This document shows, piece by piece, positions 32,689-42,681 of a DNA stretch of 64,000 bases. The DNA is from Anisodus tanguticus (taxonomy: Eukaryota; Streptophyta; Magnoliopsida; Solanales; Solanaceae). The stretch covers positions 6,565,001-6,629,000 of the forward strand of contig CM067550.1 of NCBI GenBank assembly GCA_034509755.1, in the 5' to 3' direction. Every line of letters begins with the position of its first letter. The first letter of the stretch is position 1. The translations under genes were made by a program, and so were the position numbers. The notes under the pieces are model-generated. The model was not told the DNA's origin. It saw only the letters and a list, made by a program, of their open reading frames with translations, and did no database searches.

Positions 32689-34168
32689 ATGGGAGACGAA
32701 GATGGTTTGGCACACGACATCGGTAAATTCGATGGTACAAATTTTGCATTATGGAGAATGCAGATTGAAGACTATTTGTATGGTAGGAAGCTTCATCAAC
32801 CGCTGAGCCCGAAGCCTGAGGAGATGAATGATGCAGATTGGAATCTCCTTGACAGACAGGTTCTGGGAGTAATTCGATTGACGCTATTGAAGAACGTTGC
32901 TCATAACGTGGCAAAGGAGAAGACCACCACTGACATGATGAAGGTTTTGTCCGACATGTATGAGAAACCTTCGGCTAACAATAAAGTATTTCTCATGAAG
33001 AAACTCTTTCATCTAAAGATGGAAGAAGGTGCTCCTGTTGCAATGCATGTGAATGAATTCAACACGATTGTTAATCAATTGTCATCGGTTGCAATCGAGT
33101 TTGACGATGAAGTGAAAGCCCAAATTTTGCTGGCGTCTCTACCGAACAGTTGGGAGCCGATGAGAGTAGCGGTTAGTAATTCTGTCGGCAGTGATAAACT
33201 GAAATTCAACGATGATAGAGATCGTATCTTTGCTGAGGAGGTTAGCAAGATAGATTCTGGAGAAGCATCGACAAGTTCTGCTTTGATTGTTGAAAATAGA
33301 GGCAGAAATTATGACATAAACTACAATTGAAATAAGGGCAAGTCGAAGTCAAGGAATGACAGGGGTCAATCTAAATCAGGGCGAACACTTGAGTGTTGGA
33401 ATTATGGGAAACCGGGTCATATCAAGAAGAATTGCAGGGTACCGAAGAAGGAGGACAACAAGGGAAGTGGAATCAATGCTGCCACTGAAGACATTGGTGA
33501 TGCGTTATTGTTGTCGGTTGACAGCCCGATCGACTCTTGGGTGCTTGACTTAGGAGCGTCTTTCCACCCCACCCCACATCGTGATATAATGACGAATTAA
33601 GTTGTTGGGAATCTCGGCAAGGTTTATTTGGCAGATGGTGAGCCTTTAGACGTTGTTGGCACTAGAGACATTAATTTGAAGATGTCAAATGGACACATGT
33701 GGAAGATCACAAAGGTCAAACATATGCCGAAGCTGATGCGTAATCTGATCTCAATGGGTCAGCTTGATAATGAGGGATACAATGTTAACTTTGGTAACAG
33801 ATCCTGGAAGGTGACGAAGGGCGCTATGATGGTTGGTCGAGGTAAGAAAACCGATACTCTTTATATGACGACGAGTTGTCGTGATACAGTCGTTGTTGTT
33901 GACAACACAAAGAAGACAGAGTTGTGGCACTGCAGGCTAGGGCATATGAGCCAGAAATGAATGAAGCTTTTAGTGACTAACAATATGAATCCGGAGCTGA
34001 AGTCGGTGGACCATTATATGTGTGAAAGCTGCATTCTCGAATAATAGAAATGAGTAAGTTTTTCAAGTGCAGGTAGGGAATTGAAGGTCGAGAAGCTTGA
34101 ATTGGTGCACACTGACGTGTGGGGACCTGCCACTGTCCACTCACTCGGAGGATAACATTACTATGTGC
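32689..34168 (+). pseudogene. copia-5 gag-protease-integrase start, broken
   Basis: Gag is open for 213 codons (32689-33330; starts MGDEDGLAHDIGKFDGTNFA, later HVNEFNTIVNQLSS and LLASLPNSWE). It stops at TGA and continues in frame-shifted pieces. The zinc knuckle near 33390-33435 reads CWNYGKPGHIKKNC, so the second Cys is replaced by Tyr. The protease near 33535-33560 reads LDLGAS where the family has DSGA, losing the conserved Ser. The GAG-pre-integrase piece LWHCRLGHMS (33920) is followed by LVHTDVWGP (34105), after which copia sequence ends. It is not functional. Confidence 0.9.
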
Positions 34169-36960
34169 CTCACAAATATTGGACCATTGGAATTTTATGG
34201 CCTTTTGTGTCAACTTTGTTAATGGTGCTGATATGGTAGAAAATCCTTTTACAAACCTCCTGTAATAGCCGGCTAAGCCCAGAAAGCTGTGAACCTCTGA
34301 TGGAGTCGTAGGCCTCGGCCAATTCTTCACTGCCTCAATCTTATGAGTGTCCCCTCTTATACCCTCGCCTGACACTATATGACTAAGGAAAGCCACTGAA
34401 TTCAACCAAAACTCACATTTGGAGAGTTTGACATACAACTTATGATCCCGGAGCGTCTGCAGTACTATCCGTAAATGATCCACATGCTCTGCTTCTGAGT
34501 GAGAGTAAACCCGAATATCATATATAAATACTATCACAAATACATCCAGAAATGGGCGAAACACGCTGTTCATTAGATCCATAAATGCTGCCGGTGCGTT
34601 TGTGAGTCCAAATGACATTACTAAGAACTCGAAGTGCCCATACCTTGTCTTGAAAGTCATTTTCGGAATGTCCTTCTCCTTAACCCTTAGCTGATGGTAC
34701 CCTGACCTTAGGTCGATCTTTGAAAAACACTTGCACCTTGTAACTGGTCAAACAAATCATCAATTCGGGGAAGAGGGTACTTGTTCTTGATAATGACTTT
34801 ATTCAGCCACCGATAATCGATACACATCCGTAACGAGCCATCTTTCTTTCGTACAAATAATACCGGCGCACCCCAAGGAGATATGTTAGGCCTAATAAAG
34901 CCTTTCTCAAGCAAATCTTTTAATTGTTTCTTCAATTCTTTCAATTTGGCTGGAGCCATTCTATAAAGAGGAATAGATATCGGCTGAGTGTCTGGCAACA
35001 CGTCTATACCGAACTCAATTTCCCTCTCGGGAGGAAGGCCTGGAAGTTTGTCTGGAAATACATCAAGAAACTCATTAACCGCCGGAATTGATTGAGAAGT
35101 AGGTGGTTCGGCATCGACATCTCTCGTCTGGACAAGATGGTATATACAACCTTTGGAGATCATCTTTCTTCCCTTAAGGTATGAAATAAACCTACCTTTG
35201 GGCAACGCCGTATTGCCCTTCCATTCAAAATCTGGCTTGCCTGGGAACTGAAATTTAACAATCTTTGTTTGGCAATCAACATTAGAATAGCATGATGCCA
35301 GCCAATCCATGCCCATAATAACATCAAAATCAACCATCTCTAGTTCTACCAAATCCGCTAGAGTCTGATGGTTACAAACTAATACTGCACAATACCGATT
35401 GATCCGTCTAGCCACTACTGACTCACCAACTGGTGTAGATACCACAAATGAATCTTTTATCAACTTAGGCTCCATGCCAAACTTACAGGCAATAAAATGA
35501 GTGATATATGATAGATTGGAGTCTGGATCTAACAACGCATACACATTATGTGAAAAGATCGATAATATACCTGTGATAACATCAGGTGAGGACTCCTGAT
35601 CCTGTCGCTCCATCAATGCGTAAATGCAGTTCTGGCCCTTACCTCTGCCTCGACCGGATAATGTCTGCTGACTTTGCTCTAACGGGCGTACTGAATGTGA
35701 TGAAGCTACTGCAGATTCGACCGGCTGGTCTCTAACACCTCCGCCACTTGTCGGGCATTCTCACATTATATGACCATGTTCACCACAAGAATAACACACC
35801 CTTGCTCCTTGTTGGCACGACCCTGTATGAGTCTTACCACACTGCTTACAATGAGCCAACGATGGCCTCATCTGAGTAGAATCCCCTTTATAATATGACC
35901 CTGATGCTCGTAAACTCTGACCTGGTCCCGGCTGAACATACCGATCAGCCTTCGACCCTGAAAATGGTAATGATGGGCTAGATGCCGGGTAGGATGGGCG
36001 CATATAAGCTTGTGGACTGGGCCCACCTCGGATATCCTTCATGTCACCTACGGATCGAGCCCTCTTATGCTGACCTTTATCACGTTCTTGATCTACCCGT
36101 TGTTGCCTCTTACGACCCTACAGATTCTATGCATAAGCCTGAATGTGAGGAATATCCATATCCGAATTCAGAGAAACTATAGTACACTCATTGACCAAGT
36201 GCATCCCTAAGCCAGTAGCAAACTTGTGTAGCCGGTCACTCCTCTCAACTATAATCGTAGGAGCATATTTGGCCAATGAATTAAACTGCAAGCTATATTC
36301 TCGAACACTTATGTTGCCCTGCTCAAGACGTAGGAATCTGTCCTGCTTGGCCCGTCGAAGCTCACCGATAGAAAATGCTGTAAGAAGGCCTATGAGAATT
36401 CTCTCCATCCTGCTGGTGGAGCACGAGGTCCCCTAGATTGCTCCCATGTCTCATACCAGGTCACTGCGACATCCCATAGTCTACAAGAAGCAAATTTTAC
36501 CGATTCAATATCAGTAGCATCCATTACAAGCAAGGTACGTTGTATCTGATCCAGAAAATTCTGTGAATTCACATTCAGGTCTGATCCTGTGAATACCGGA
36601 GGGTCTAGATTAATGAAATCCCAAGCTCTCACGCTAACAGATCTATTAGAAGGATTGGGAATCTGACGTTGGGCCTAAGCGGCCACCAATCGTGTCAATA
36701 ATTGTACAACACTTCGCTTATCCAGATCCACATCTGGAGTATCAAGTGGAGGAACTGGGGTACTGCAGCTCCACTAATGTCATCCGATGGTGGTGAACTG
36801 GGGAATCATACGAAGGAGTCACACCGTGGGTCTCACTCTGACCCTCACTAGCGGGTGGCAATCAGCTGGTGCCTTCGCCTGCAGCCGTATTTACCGCCCT
36901 CATACTCTTGGACTTCTTCCTTACTATAGGCATTGCTGGAATCATAAACACGAGACGGAT
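34169..36960 (-). pseudogene. Ty3/gypsy gag-pol remnant nested in copia-5
   Basis: Minus strand. Gag pieces are at 36632-36127 (PPVFTGSDLNVNSQNFLDQI, VREYSLQFNSLAKYAP). A CCHC knuckle is near 35765-35800 (CYSCGEHGHIM). Protease near 35500-35560 reads [12 protein letters not shown], with Asp where the usual motif has Gly. RT follows (about 35030-34170) with [26 protein letters not shown] and [16 protein letters not shown]. The RT active site is FIYDIRVYS rather than FIDDI.VYS. Frameshifts lie near 34700 and 36400. Coding ends inside the RT/RNase H junction ([14 protein letters not shown]); RNase H, integrase and the 3' LTR are gone. It was already defective or has decayed since. Confidence 0.88.
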
Positions 36961-37128
36961 TAGGAATGAAATACTTATAACTCAACTCTGTTGCACGATT
37001 TGTGAGATGAAAGATTGGAAACCATCCCTAAATGTCAGGTAGCCTCCTACCTATAAGTATGGTGCACAACATACCCATAAATAAGACTATACTAGACACG
37101 GTTAGTAGACTCCCTAGGACAGACATGC

Positions 37129-37142
37129 TTTGATACCAAGTT
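37129..37142 (-). other. Gypsy primer-binding site
   Basis: The minus strand reads AACTTGGTATCAAAGC immediately after the LTR end ..CACGACA, consistent with an initiator-Met tRNA primer site close to the internal edge of the 5' LTR. Confidence 0.75.
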
Positions 37143-39106
37143 TGTCGTGACCCAAACCGGAGGGTCGCGACGGGCACCCGGACCCCACTACCCATACAAT
37201 CCACATCTGATCATAATTAATTAATCACGGCCACAAGGGCTGTCCCCCAATATTTTACCGACATATGAAAATAGTAAGTACGTAAAATCTTAATCAGAAA
37301 ACCAACTTATATATATATATATACACCCCAAGGCCGACAAGGCCATATAAGACTACTACACACAGTACACCTGTCTACAAGCCTCTAAAGAGTATGTGAC
37401 ATCAAAAGGTTGGGACAGGGCCCCGCCATACCCATATATACAAGCAAAAATATAGCGTACCGAAATTAGACCGACACTCCGAAACAAGGGGAGTGCTCCA
37501 AAATCCACTGAGTCAGCAACCTACTAACGTGGATCGTCACCTTATCTATGTGAACCTGTGGGCATGAAACACAGCGTCCCCCGACAAAAGGGACGTCAGC
37601 ACGACTGATGTACCGAGTATGTCAGGCATGAATAATAGCATAACAGGGATATAACAATAACTGAAACGGAAACAGTAGACAAATATAGCATAGAAACAGA
37701 CGACAACAGCAACAACTGATAGAAACAGCTAACCAACAGTAAATGCCTCCGAGGGCCTTAATACATATGCCTAAATGTTATACACAATGCAAATGTGGTA
37801 TACATATAAATATTGTCCACACAAGGGCATCTTCCTGTCCATAACAGCCTCTGTGGGCATCATTTCATTATCATATTGGCCACACAAGGGCATCAATATT
37901 GGCCTCTTCGGGCTATTTCGTGATAGTCTGTACCAGCTGCAAGTGGTGTGCGTATATAACGCCTTCCCTTTCCCCATATCCCCTACATAGATATAATATT
38001 TACCATATAGTAGTGTGCATAGCACAAGTGGGTCCAGGGTAATACATGAATACAATGCAAATAGAAATGCATGAATGACAATAAAACATTCTGAATCTAT
38101 CGGGTGACATAATATCCTTGTACCTTCGGCTAACATTGGGAATATTAACATCTTTTCCATATACCTCAATAAGAATTAAGAACATATTTAGACATGCTTT
38201 TAACATAGGAATCAATAACATGATCATTCTTAACTACTAGGAGTAGAATGATTTATGGAATAATATCACAGTTACATTTCGTTACATGGAACATGCCAAA
38301 AGAAAGAAATAATTTGCCTTAACATACTTCAATAATATCAGAACCAGCCCATTTTAATATTCACTGACTAGAATGTTTCTTTGAAATAATTTTGTAGGAC
38401 GTTTTTGTTTTAGGAATGTTGCTGGCCAATCTGCTCTATCCACAAATTCAGAATGAATTTTTGCTATCAACTTCACCTAGTGCACTATCTGGTCCCGTTT
38501 TATTTTTTATCTTACTTTTCCAAAGCAATTGAAATGTTCACTAGATGAGATGTTAAAGAGGTGCTGAATGTTTCAAAAGAATTCCCCAAAGCCATGATAT
38601 AAACTCCGAAAGTGAACCATAATGTCTCCCACTCAGCTAATCTTTGGCGGTGGAGAGCATTAATCGATGCCACTTACCCTTAAGTAGTGAATAGTCATTA
38701 GGTAGATTATTTAAGAATTACACGTAGAAATTCCCCACTTACTATTGTCCCCCATTAAGATTAATCAATCCCACAATTAATCAATCACACACACAATTAA
38801 TTATTGATCTCAATTCACTTAAATCTTAATAACATATAAGACCTTCATATACTCAATGTCATAATTTTGTGATATGATAGTCCATAACCTCTTTGGAGAT
38901 ATACAACTATTATTATTAATCCCCGTTGTCATACTTCTTAAGTCCTAAATTATTTCGGGACTTCATCCTTTTATATATTAAGCTCTTTATTAGCATACGT
39001 AAATATGACCAAAATTTCCCCAACGCTCGGGTCTATTTATACACGCCTAGCAATTTTACATACGCCTAGCGATTCAAACCGTGACCCGAAAGTACGGGAT
39101 GTTACA
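37143..39106 (-). repeat. Gypsy 5' LTR, about 1.96 kb
   Basis: Read on the minus strand it begins TGTAACATCCCGTACTTTCGGGTCACGG at its outer edge and ends ..GGTTTGGGTCACGACA before the PBS. Long LTRs with GTCACGAC ends are typical of plant Tekay/Del-type gypsy elements (inference). Frames inside it carry no recognisable protein. Only this LTR remains. Confidence 0.82.
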
Positions 39107-39743
39107 GGCTATTGGCAGTCTTATGTATGCGATGGTATATATGAGGCCAGACATTGCACATGTAGTGGGAGTTGTTAGCAGATTTATGAGCAATCCGGGA
39201 AAGCAACACTGGGAGGATGTGAAGTGGATTTTCAGATATCTGAAGGGCCGCTCAAGTTCAGCTTTGTGTTTCCGAAAGTCAGAGACAGGATTGCAGGGAT
39301 ATGTTGATGTTGACAATGGTGGTGATGTTGATAGTAGAAAGAGCACATCCGGGTATGTTTACATATTCGGAGGTACTGCGATTTGCTGAGTTTCAAAGTT
39401 GTAGAAGATAGTAGCTCTCCCTAGTTGTGAGGCTGAGTACGTTGCCGTGACGGAGGCCACGAAGAAGATGATGTGGCTATAATCTTTTCTGCGGGAATTG
39501 GATCAGGACCACGAGGGGAGTGTGCTATACTGTGATATCCAGAGTGACATTCATTTGGCAAAGAACCCGGTTGACCATGCTCGCACGAAGTACATACAGC
39601 TTCGGTACCACTTCATCCGATCAGCTTTGGAAGATGAAGTGTTAGTGCTTGAGAAGATCCCAGGGAGTCAGAATCTAGCCGACATTCTGACGAAGGCCGT
39701 GCCGAATGATAAACTGAAGTTGTGTGTTGGACTTCTTGGATGA
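39107..39743 (+). pseudogene. copia-5 RT end and RNase H, broken
   Basis: Resumes with QAIGSLMYAMVYMRPDIAH (copia RT C-terminal motif), then GYVDVDNGGDVDSRKSTSGY and, after a stop at 39387, a shifted frame with the RNase H end RTKYIQLRYHFIRSAL and SQNLADILTKAVP, stop at 39741. It directly abuts the gypsy LTR. The RT catalytic half is missing. Confidence 0.88.
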
Positions 39744-39804
39744 GAATCGGAGTCGCCGCTGCAGATGGAGACAGATGATTGAAATTAGTCTCTAAGTGGG
39801 AGAT

Positions 39805-40225
39805 TGTTGAGCCTAATTCATTTACCGACACTATGAAGACTCTATGCAGAGGGTTGGAATCAGCCGATTGGAATTAGCCGATCGTAGGGGTTGGCATTAG
39901 TTGGTGTAATGTTATTAGTGTATGATAATTTGAGAATTTTAGGCTTGTATTATGTTCTCCATAGTTTTCTCTATATATAGTCTAGGGCGCCGTCTTTCTC
40001 TGAGGAGGTTTTTTGAGTAGTTCTTTGGGCATAGCCGACGATGTAGTCGACAAAGAGAGAAGAGAGAATTGTAAACTCAAAACTCCATTATAGTAAAATC
40101 TGCCGCGGCAAAGTGGACTAGCTCTCGCATTGAGGGTGAACCACTATAAATTTGTGTGTGTTATTTGTTCTTCGTTTAATTTACTGTTTTCTGATTAGGT
40201 AGAATTTGGGACATAAATCCTAACA
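39805..40225 (+). repeat. copia-5 3' LTR
   Basis: 421 bp, TGTTGAGCCTAATTC..CTAACA, directly after the polypurine-like AAGTGGGAGAT. Nearly identical by eye to the 5' LTR apart from the 8-base gap and scattered substitutions. TSD TCAAG follows at 40226-40230. Confidence 0.92.
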
Positions 40226-40722
40226 TCAAGTAGGCCATTGCTATTCAAGGGTTTCATCCAAGTACGTTTGATATGATCGTGTTCTACATTCACGTAGCTT
40301 CCATGAAAGCCTCCAAATGAACTTCTTCCCATCAGAAGGTTGAAGTCTTTATCTTCAGCTGTAGTATTATTAGTAGTACGCCCAAATGGTCCATAGGAAC
40401 CCTTGTTGGTGCCAATTTTAATAGCTGACAAAGCTAATGATGATCCCGGGCGAGAAGAATAATGATCATCCGTGGGTATTGTGTGGGAACCACTTATGGA
40501 AGTAAGAAACTCTGACGGATAATCAAACACAACTGCAAAGAAGTTTTCATATCCACTCTTGCCATGTAATTTTGACTTAATTAAGTTGCCATTCTCATAG
40601 AACAGAAACTGAAGTGCAAGAACTTTTCCGTTGTTATAGTGAACGTAAATCCCATCAACTTCGTCTCGTCCCTTTTCATCCCAAAAAGATCCAATGTCTG
40701 GCACAACTTTGATCTTATCCAT
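40226..40722 (-). pseudogene. Jacalin-related lectin JRL2, main body, interrupted near its 3' end
   Basis: Open minus-strand frame from ATG 40722 into the copia-5 LTR. It covers almost a whole jacalin domain: WDEKGRDEVDGIYVHY, LQFLFYENGNLIKSKLHG, FFAVVFDYPSEFLTSISGS, IKIGTNKGSYGPFG and SFGGFHGSYVN. Compared with JRL1 and JRL4 the GGHGG loop is replaced by PDIGS, so ligand binding may have changed. An extra, low-similarity stretch (TIPTDDHYSSRPGSSLALSA, with only weak counterparts in the paralogues) lies mid-domain. The last strand sits at 32116-32214 beyond copia-5. As it stands the frame runs a few residues into the LTR and ends, giving a 175-aa product with an altered tail. Likely non-functional, or a truncated lectin if expressed. 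Confidence 0.9.
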
Positions 40723-40870
40723 ATTCTCTCTTTATCTCTGATCAACACTAGTGGTTGGAAGTCAACTCCTATATATATAGAGAGAGAAGTTATAATTTCA
40801 ATTTCAGAGAAGTTTTTGAGTGGTAGTATTAATTAGTAGTACTCGGAGCCTTTTTCGTTGTCACATGCTG
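40723..40870 (-). promoter_or_regulatory. JRL2 promoter-proximal region
   Basis: A TATA-like run (40770-40780) lies about 50 bp upstream of the ATG. A minus-strand TTGACT (W-box core) is at 40760-40765. The block 'gagaagtttttgagt..gtattaattagtagtact.ggagcc' (40806-40850) is closely matched upstream of JRL4 (53368-53412), implying a conserved proximal promoter. Confidence 0.5.
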
Positions 40871-41600
40871 GTATTAAGTAGTAGTAATCGGAGTCATATT
40901 CCAAAAGGCATACACACATATATCTACATAATACATTTCAAAAGTTAGTAGAACACCTTACTTATCCAACCGATATTGTACTTTCTTACTAGACATTCCA
41001 CAAAACAAGGACCACCATTCCTTTACAAACTAAACAAAATATTAAAATAAGAACTATTACATTAAAGACTATCCAGAAAAATCTTATTGAATTAACTGAT
41101 CTTGGTGTTACCGGGGAACGAATGCAGGGTTATCAATATCTTGATTGTTTTGTGAGATGGTGCGAGTAGGGGCAGGATGGAGCCATCGAGATGCCCATAA
41201 ATATTGTGACTACAGATAAATATTGAATTGGACAATAGTAATTGCGTTGTTGACTCCATCAATATTGGTTACAGAAATATTAGGGGCCATTTGAGTGTTT
41301 GGGTGTAAACACCCCATCCAGATAAGTATTTACACAAAGTTGACCAAAGAAACTATATCCAAACTCCAAAGAAATGAATTTAATTGTTTTTGTCCAAAAG
41401 GAGTAAAATCTCATCCATTACGGGTTGGAAATTTGCCTTTGATGGGGAGGTGCGTCCACCCATATTTAATGAATTAAACAATAGGGTTCCGCATGTTGGA
41501 GGCTTTGTCTCTTCACACGTGCATAATCTACTAAGTGAGTAGATGATCGTAGGGCCAAGAATCGTCAAATTTCGTTGAGAAAATGAAAGAGATATTGGTC
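40871..41600. other. Intergenic, no firm gene
   Basis: AT-rich. On the minus strand, 41100-41225 has a short frame containing ASRWLHPAP and NNQDIDNPAFVP, ending in a stop; it may be a retroelement linker but is unassigned. Confidence 0.35.
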
Positions 41601-41606
41601 CACGAA

Positions 41607-42627
41607 GTAAGGTGTTTGAGGCATGAAAATATGGTGTGGGACAAATCTACCACATCGGTGGGAAAATGAAGAATTGCTCTCTTTATAAGTCTCTAAATTG
41701 GCTAAGGGTTTGGGACCCCAAGGGGTATCCCATGTGTTTAAAGGATGGAGGACCTAGATGTGTTTGGGTTCAAGGTTAAGCCCACACGCGCGCCACCGCC
41801 GCCCGCCCGTCCGGGCTCGGGCTAGGGTCACAGGTCTTCTTCTGGTATTATCTCTTTGGATCCCAAATTTTTTAATATTTACAGTTTGGTCCCTAGAGTT
41901 TCTGAAATGTTGAATTTGGGAACGACGGAAGGCAGAAAGTTTCTGCCTATCGTTGGAGTTGATTTTTGGGGGCGTTATTGTGCATCCAGCCATTACTTGG
42001 CGGATTAACTCCCTCCATTACTTGGCTGAATTACACCCTCCTTCAATGGCCATAAACAACCATTACTTGGCTGTTTAATTCCCTCATTCAATGGTCATTA
42101 ACAACCATGTCTTGGCAGTTGAGAGGTCTCCCCTTATGCTATATATTGATGCCTTTTGGCTCAATTGTGTGATACAATATACATACAAAAAGTATACAAA
42201 AATATGACACAGAGACAAACAAAAGAGTAAAACACAGTCCAAAACGTGAGCAGTAACGTTGGGACGAAAAACAGAAACTCTTCCTTCCTTTTCCATTTCT
42301 TCAGCAAGTCGATTCGTATTTGTTTTCTTCATCAAAATCAACCTATTTGCTTTGTAGTGTTGATTAAAGTGTTGTTTTATCTTGGGAGATTATTGCCCGC
42401 TAATGTAAAAGCATATATACGGGGCAATCTTATCTTAAAGACAGAATTCCATCACTCGACTCAGCACACAGTTGTAACAATCCAGATTTAGTGTTTCTTG
42501 ATTTCAGGTTATCAAGATTCAAGACTCAACGAGCTTGCAGCTGTTCTGAACATTGGCCTACTTGTTTTTCCTTTCGAACACTTGTAATATTTATTTACTT
42601 CCCGTACTGCTTTACATATCCCAACAA
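41607..42627 (+). repeat. Probable LTR fragment, family unassigned
   Basis: Begins near TGTTTGAGGCATG, has CTACCACATCGGTGGG and a TATAAG-type promoter patch, a GC-rich 'cacacgcgcgccaccgccgcccgcccg' stretch at 41785, and ends ..TACATATCCCAACA (42627). These are LTR-like features common in Solanaceae elements. It directly abuts the truncated copia-3 LTR. No target duplication or internal domain was found. Confidence 0.5.
41994..42115 (+). repeat. Tandem 'cattacttggc' repeats
   Basis: Four imperfect repeats starting 'ccattacttggc(g/t)' at about 41994, 42018, 42061 and 42102 with 25-45-bp spacing, inside the LTR-like fragment. Confidence 0.65.
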
Positions 42628-42681
42628 CTTTAAATATACATCTATCATAATTACAAAATATACGGTGAATATTCGCTAATA
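42628..42681 (-). repeat. copia-3 3' LTR, truncated to about 54 bp
   Basis: After the polypurine tract (GAGGGGGAG on the minus strand, 42682-42690) the LTR starts TATTAGCGAATATTCACC and matches the 5' LTR (46283-46477) until about 42628, where an unrelated LTR-like fragment begins. Confidence 0.8.

Larger units (their letters stand above)
32215..40225 (+). mobile_element. Ty1/copia element copia-5 in JRL2, with nested gypsy
   Basis: 8.0-kb composite flanked by TCAAG target duplications. It has LTRs at 32215-32643 and 39805-40225, a PBS at 32646 and a polypurine tract near 39794-39804. The internal gag, protease and start of integrase (32689 to about 34168) are followed by a minus-strand gypsy block (about 34169-39106), then the RT end and RNase H (39107-39743). 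The copia sequence missing between integrase and RT shows that a deletion accompanied or followed the gypsy insertion. Gag resembles the Tnt1/Tork type. Confidence 0.9.

Noticed and set aside
32651..32914. Minus-strand open frame of 87 codons
   Set aside because: It lies antisense to the well-supported copia-5 gag frame and has no motif of its own.
37771..38227. Cys/Tyr-rich frames of 71-132 codons on both strands
   Set aside because: They lie within the gypsy LTR and show no similarity to known proteins.
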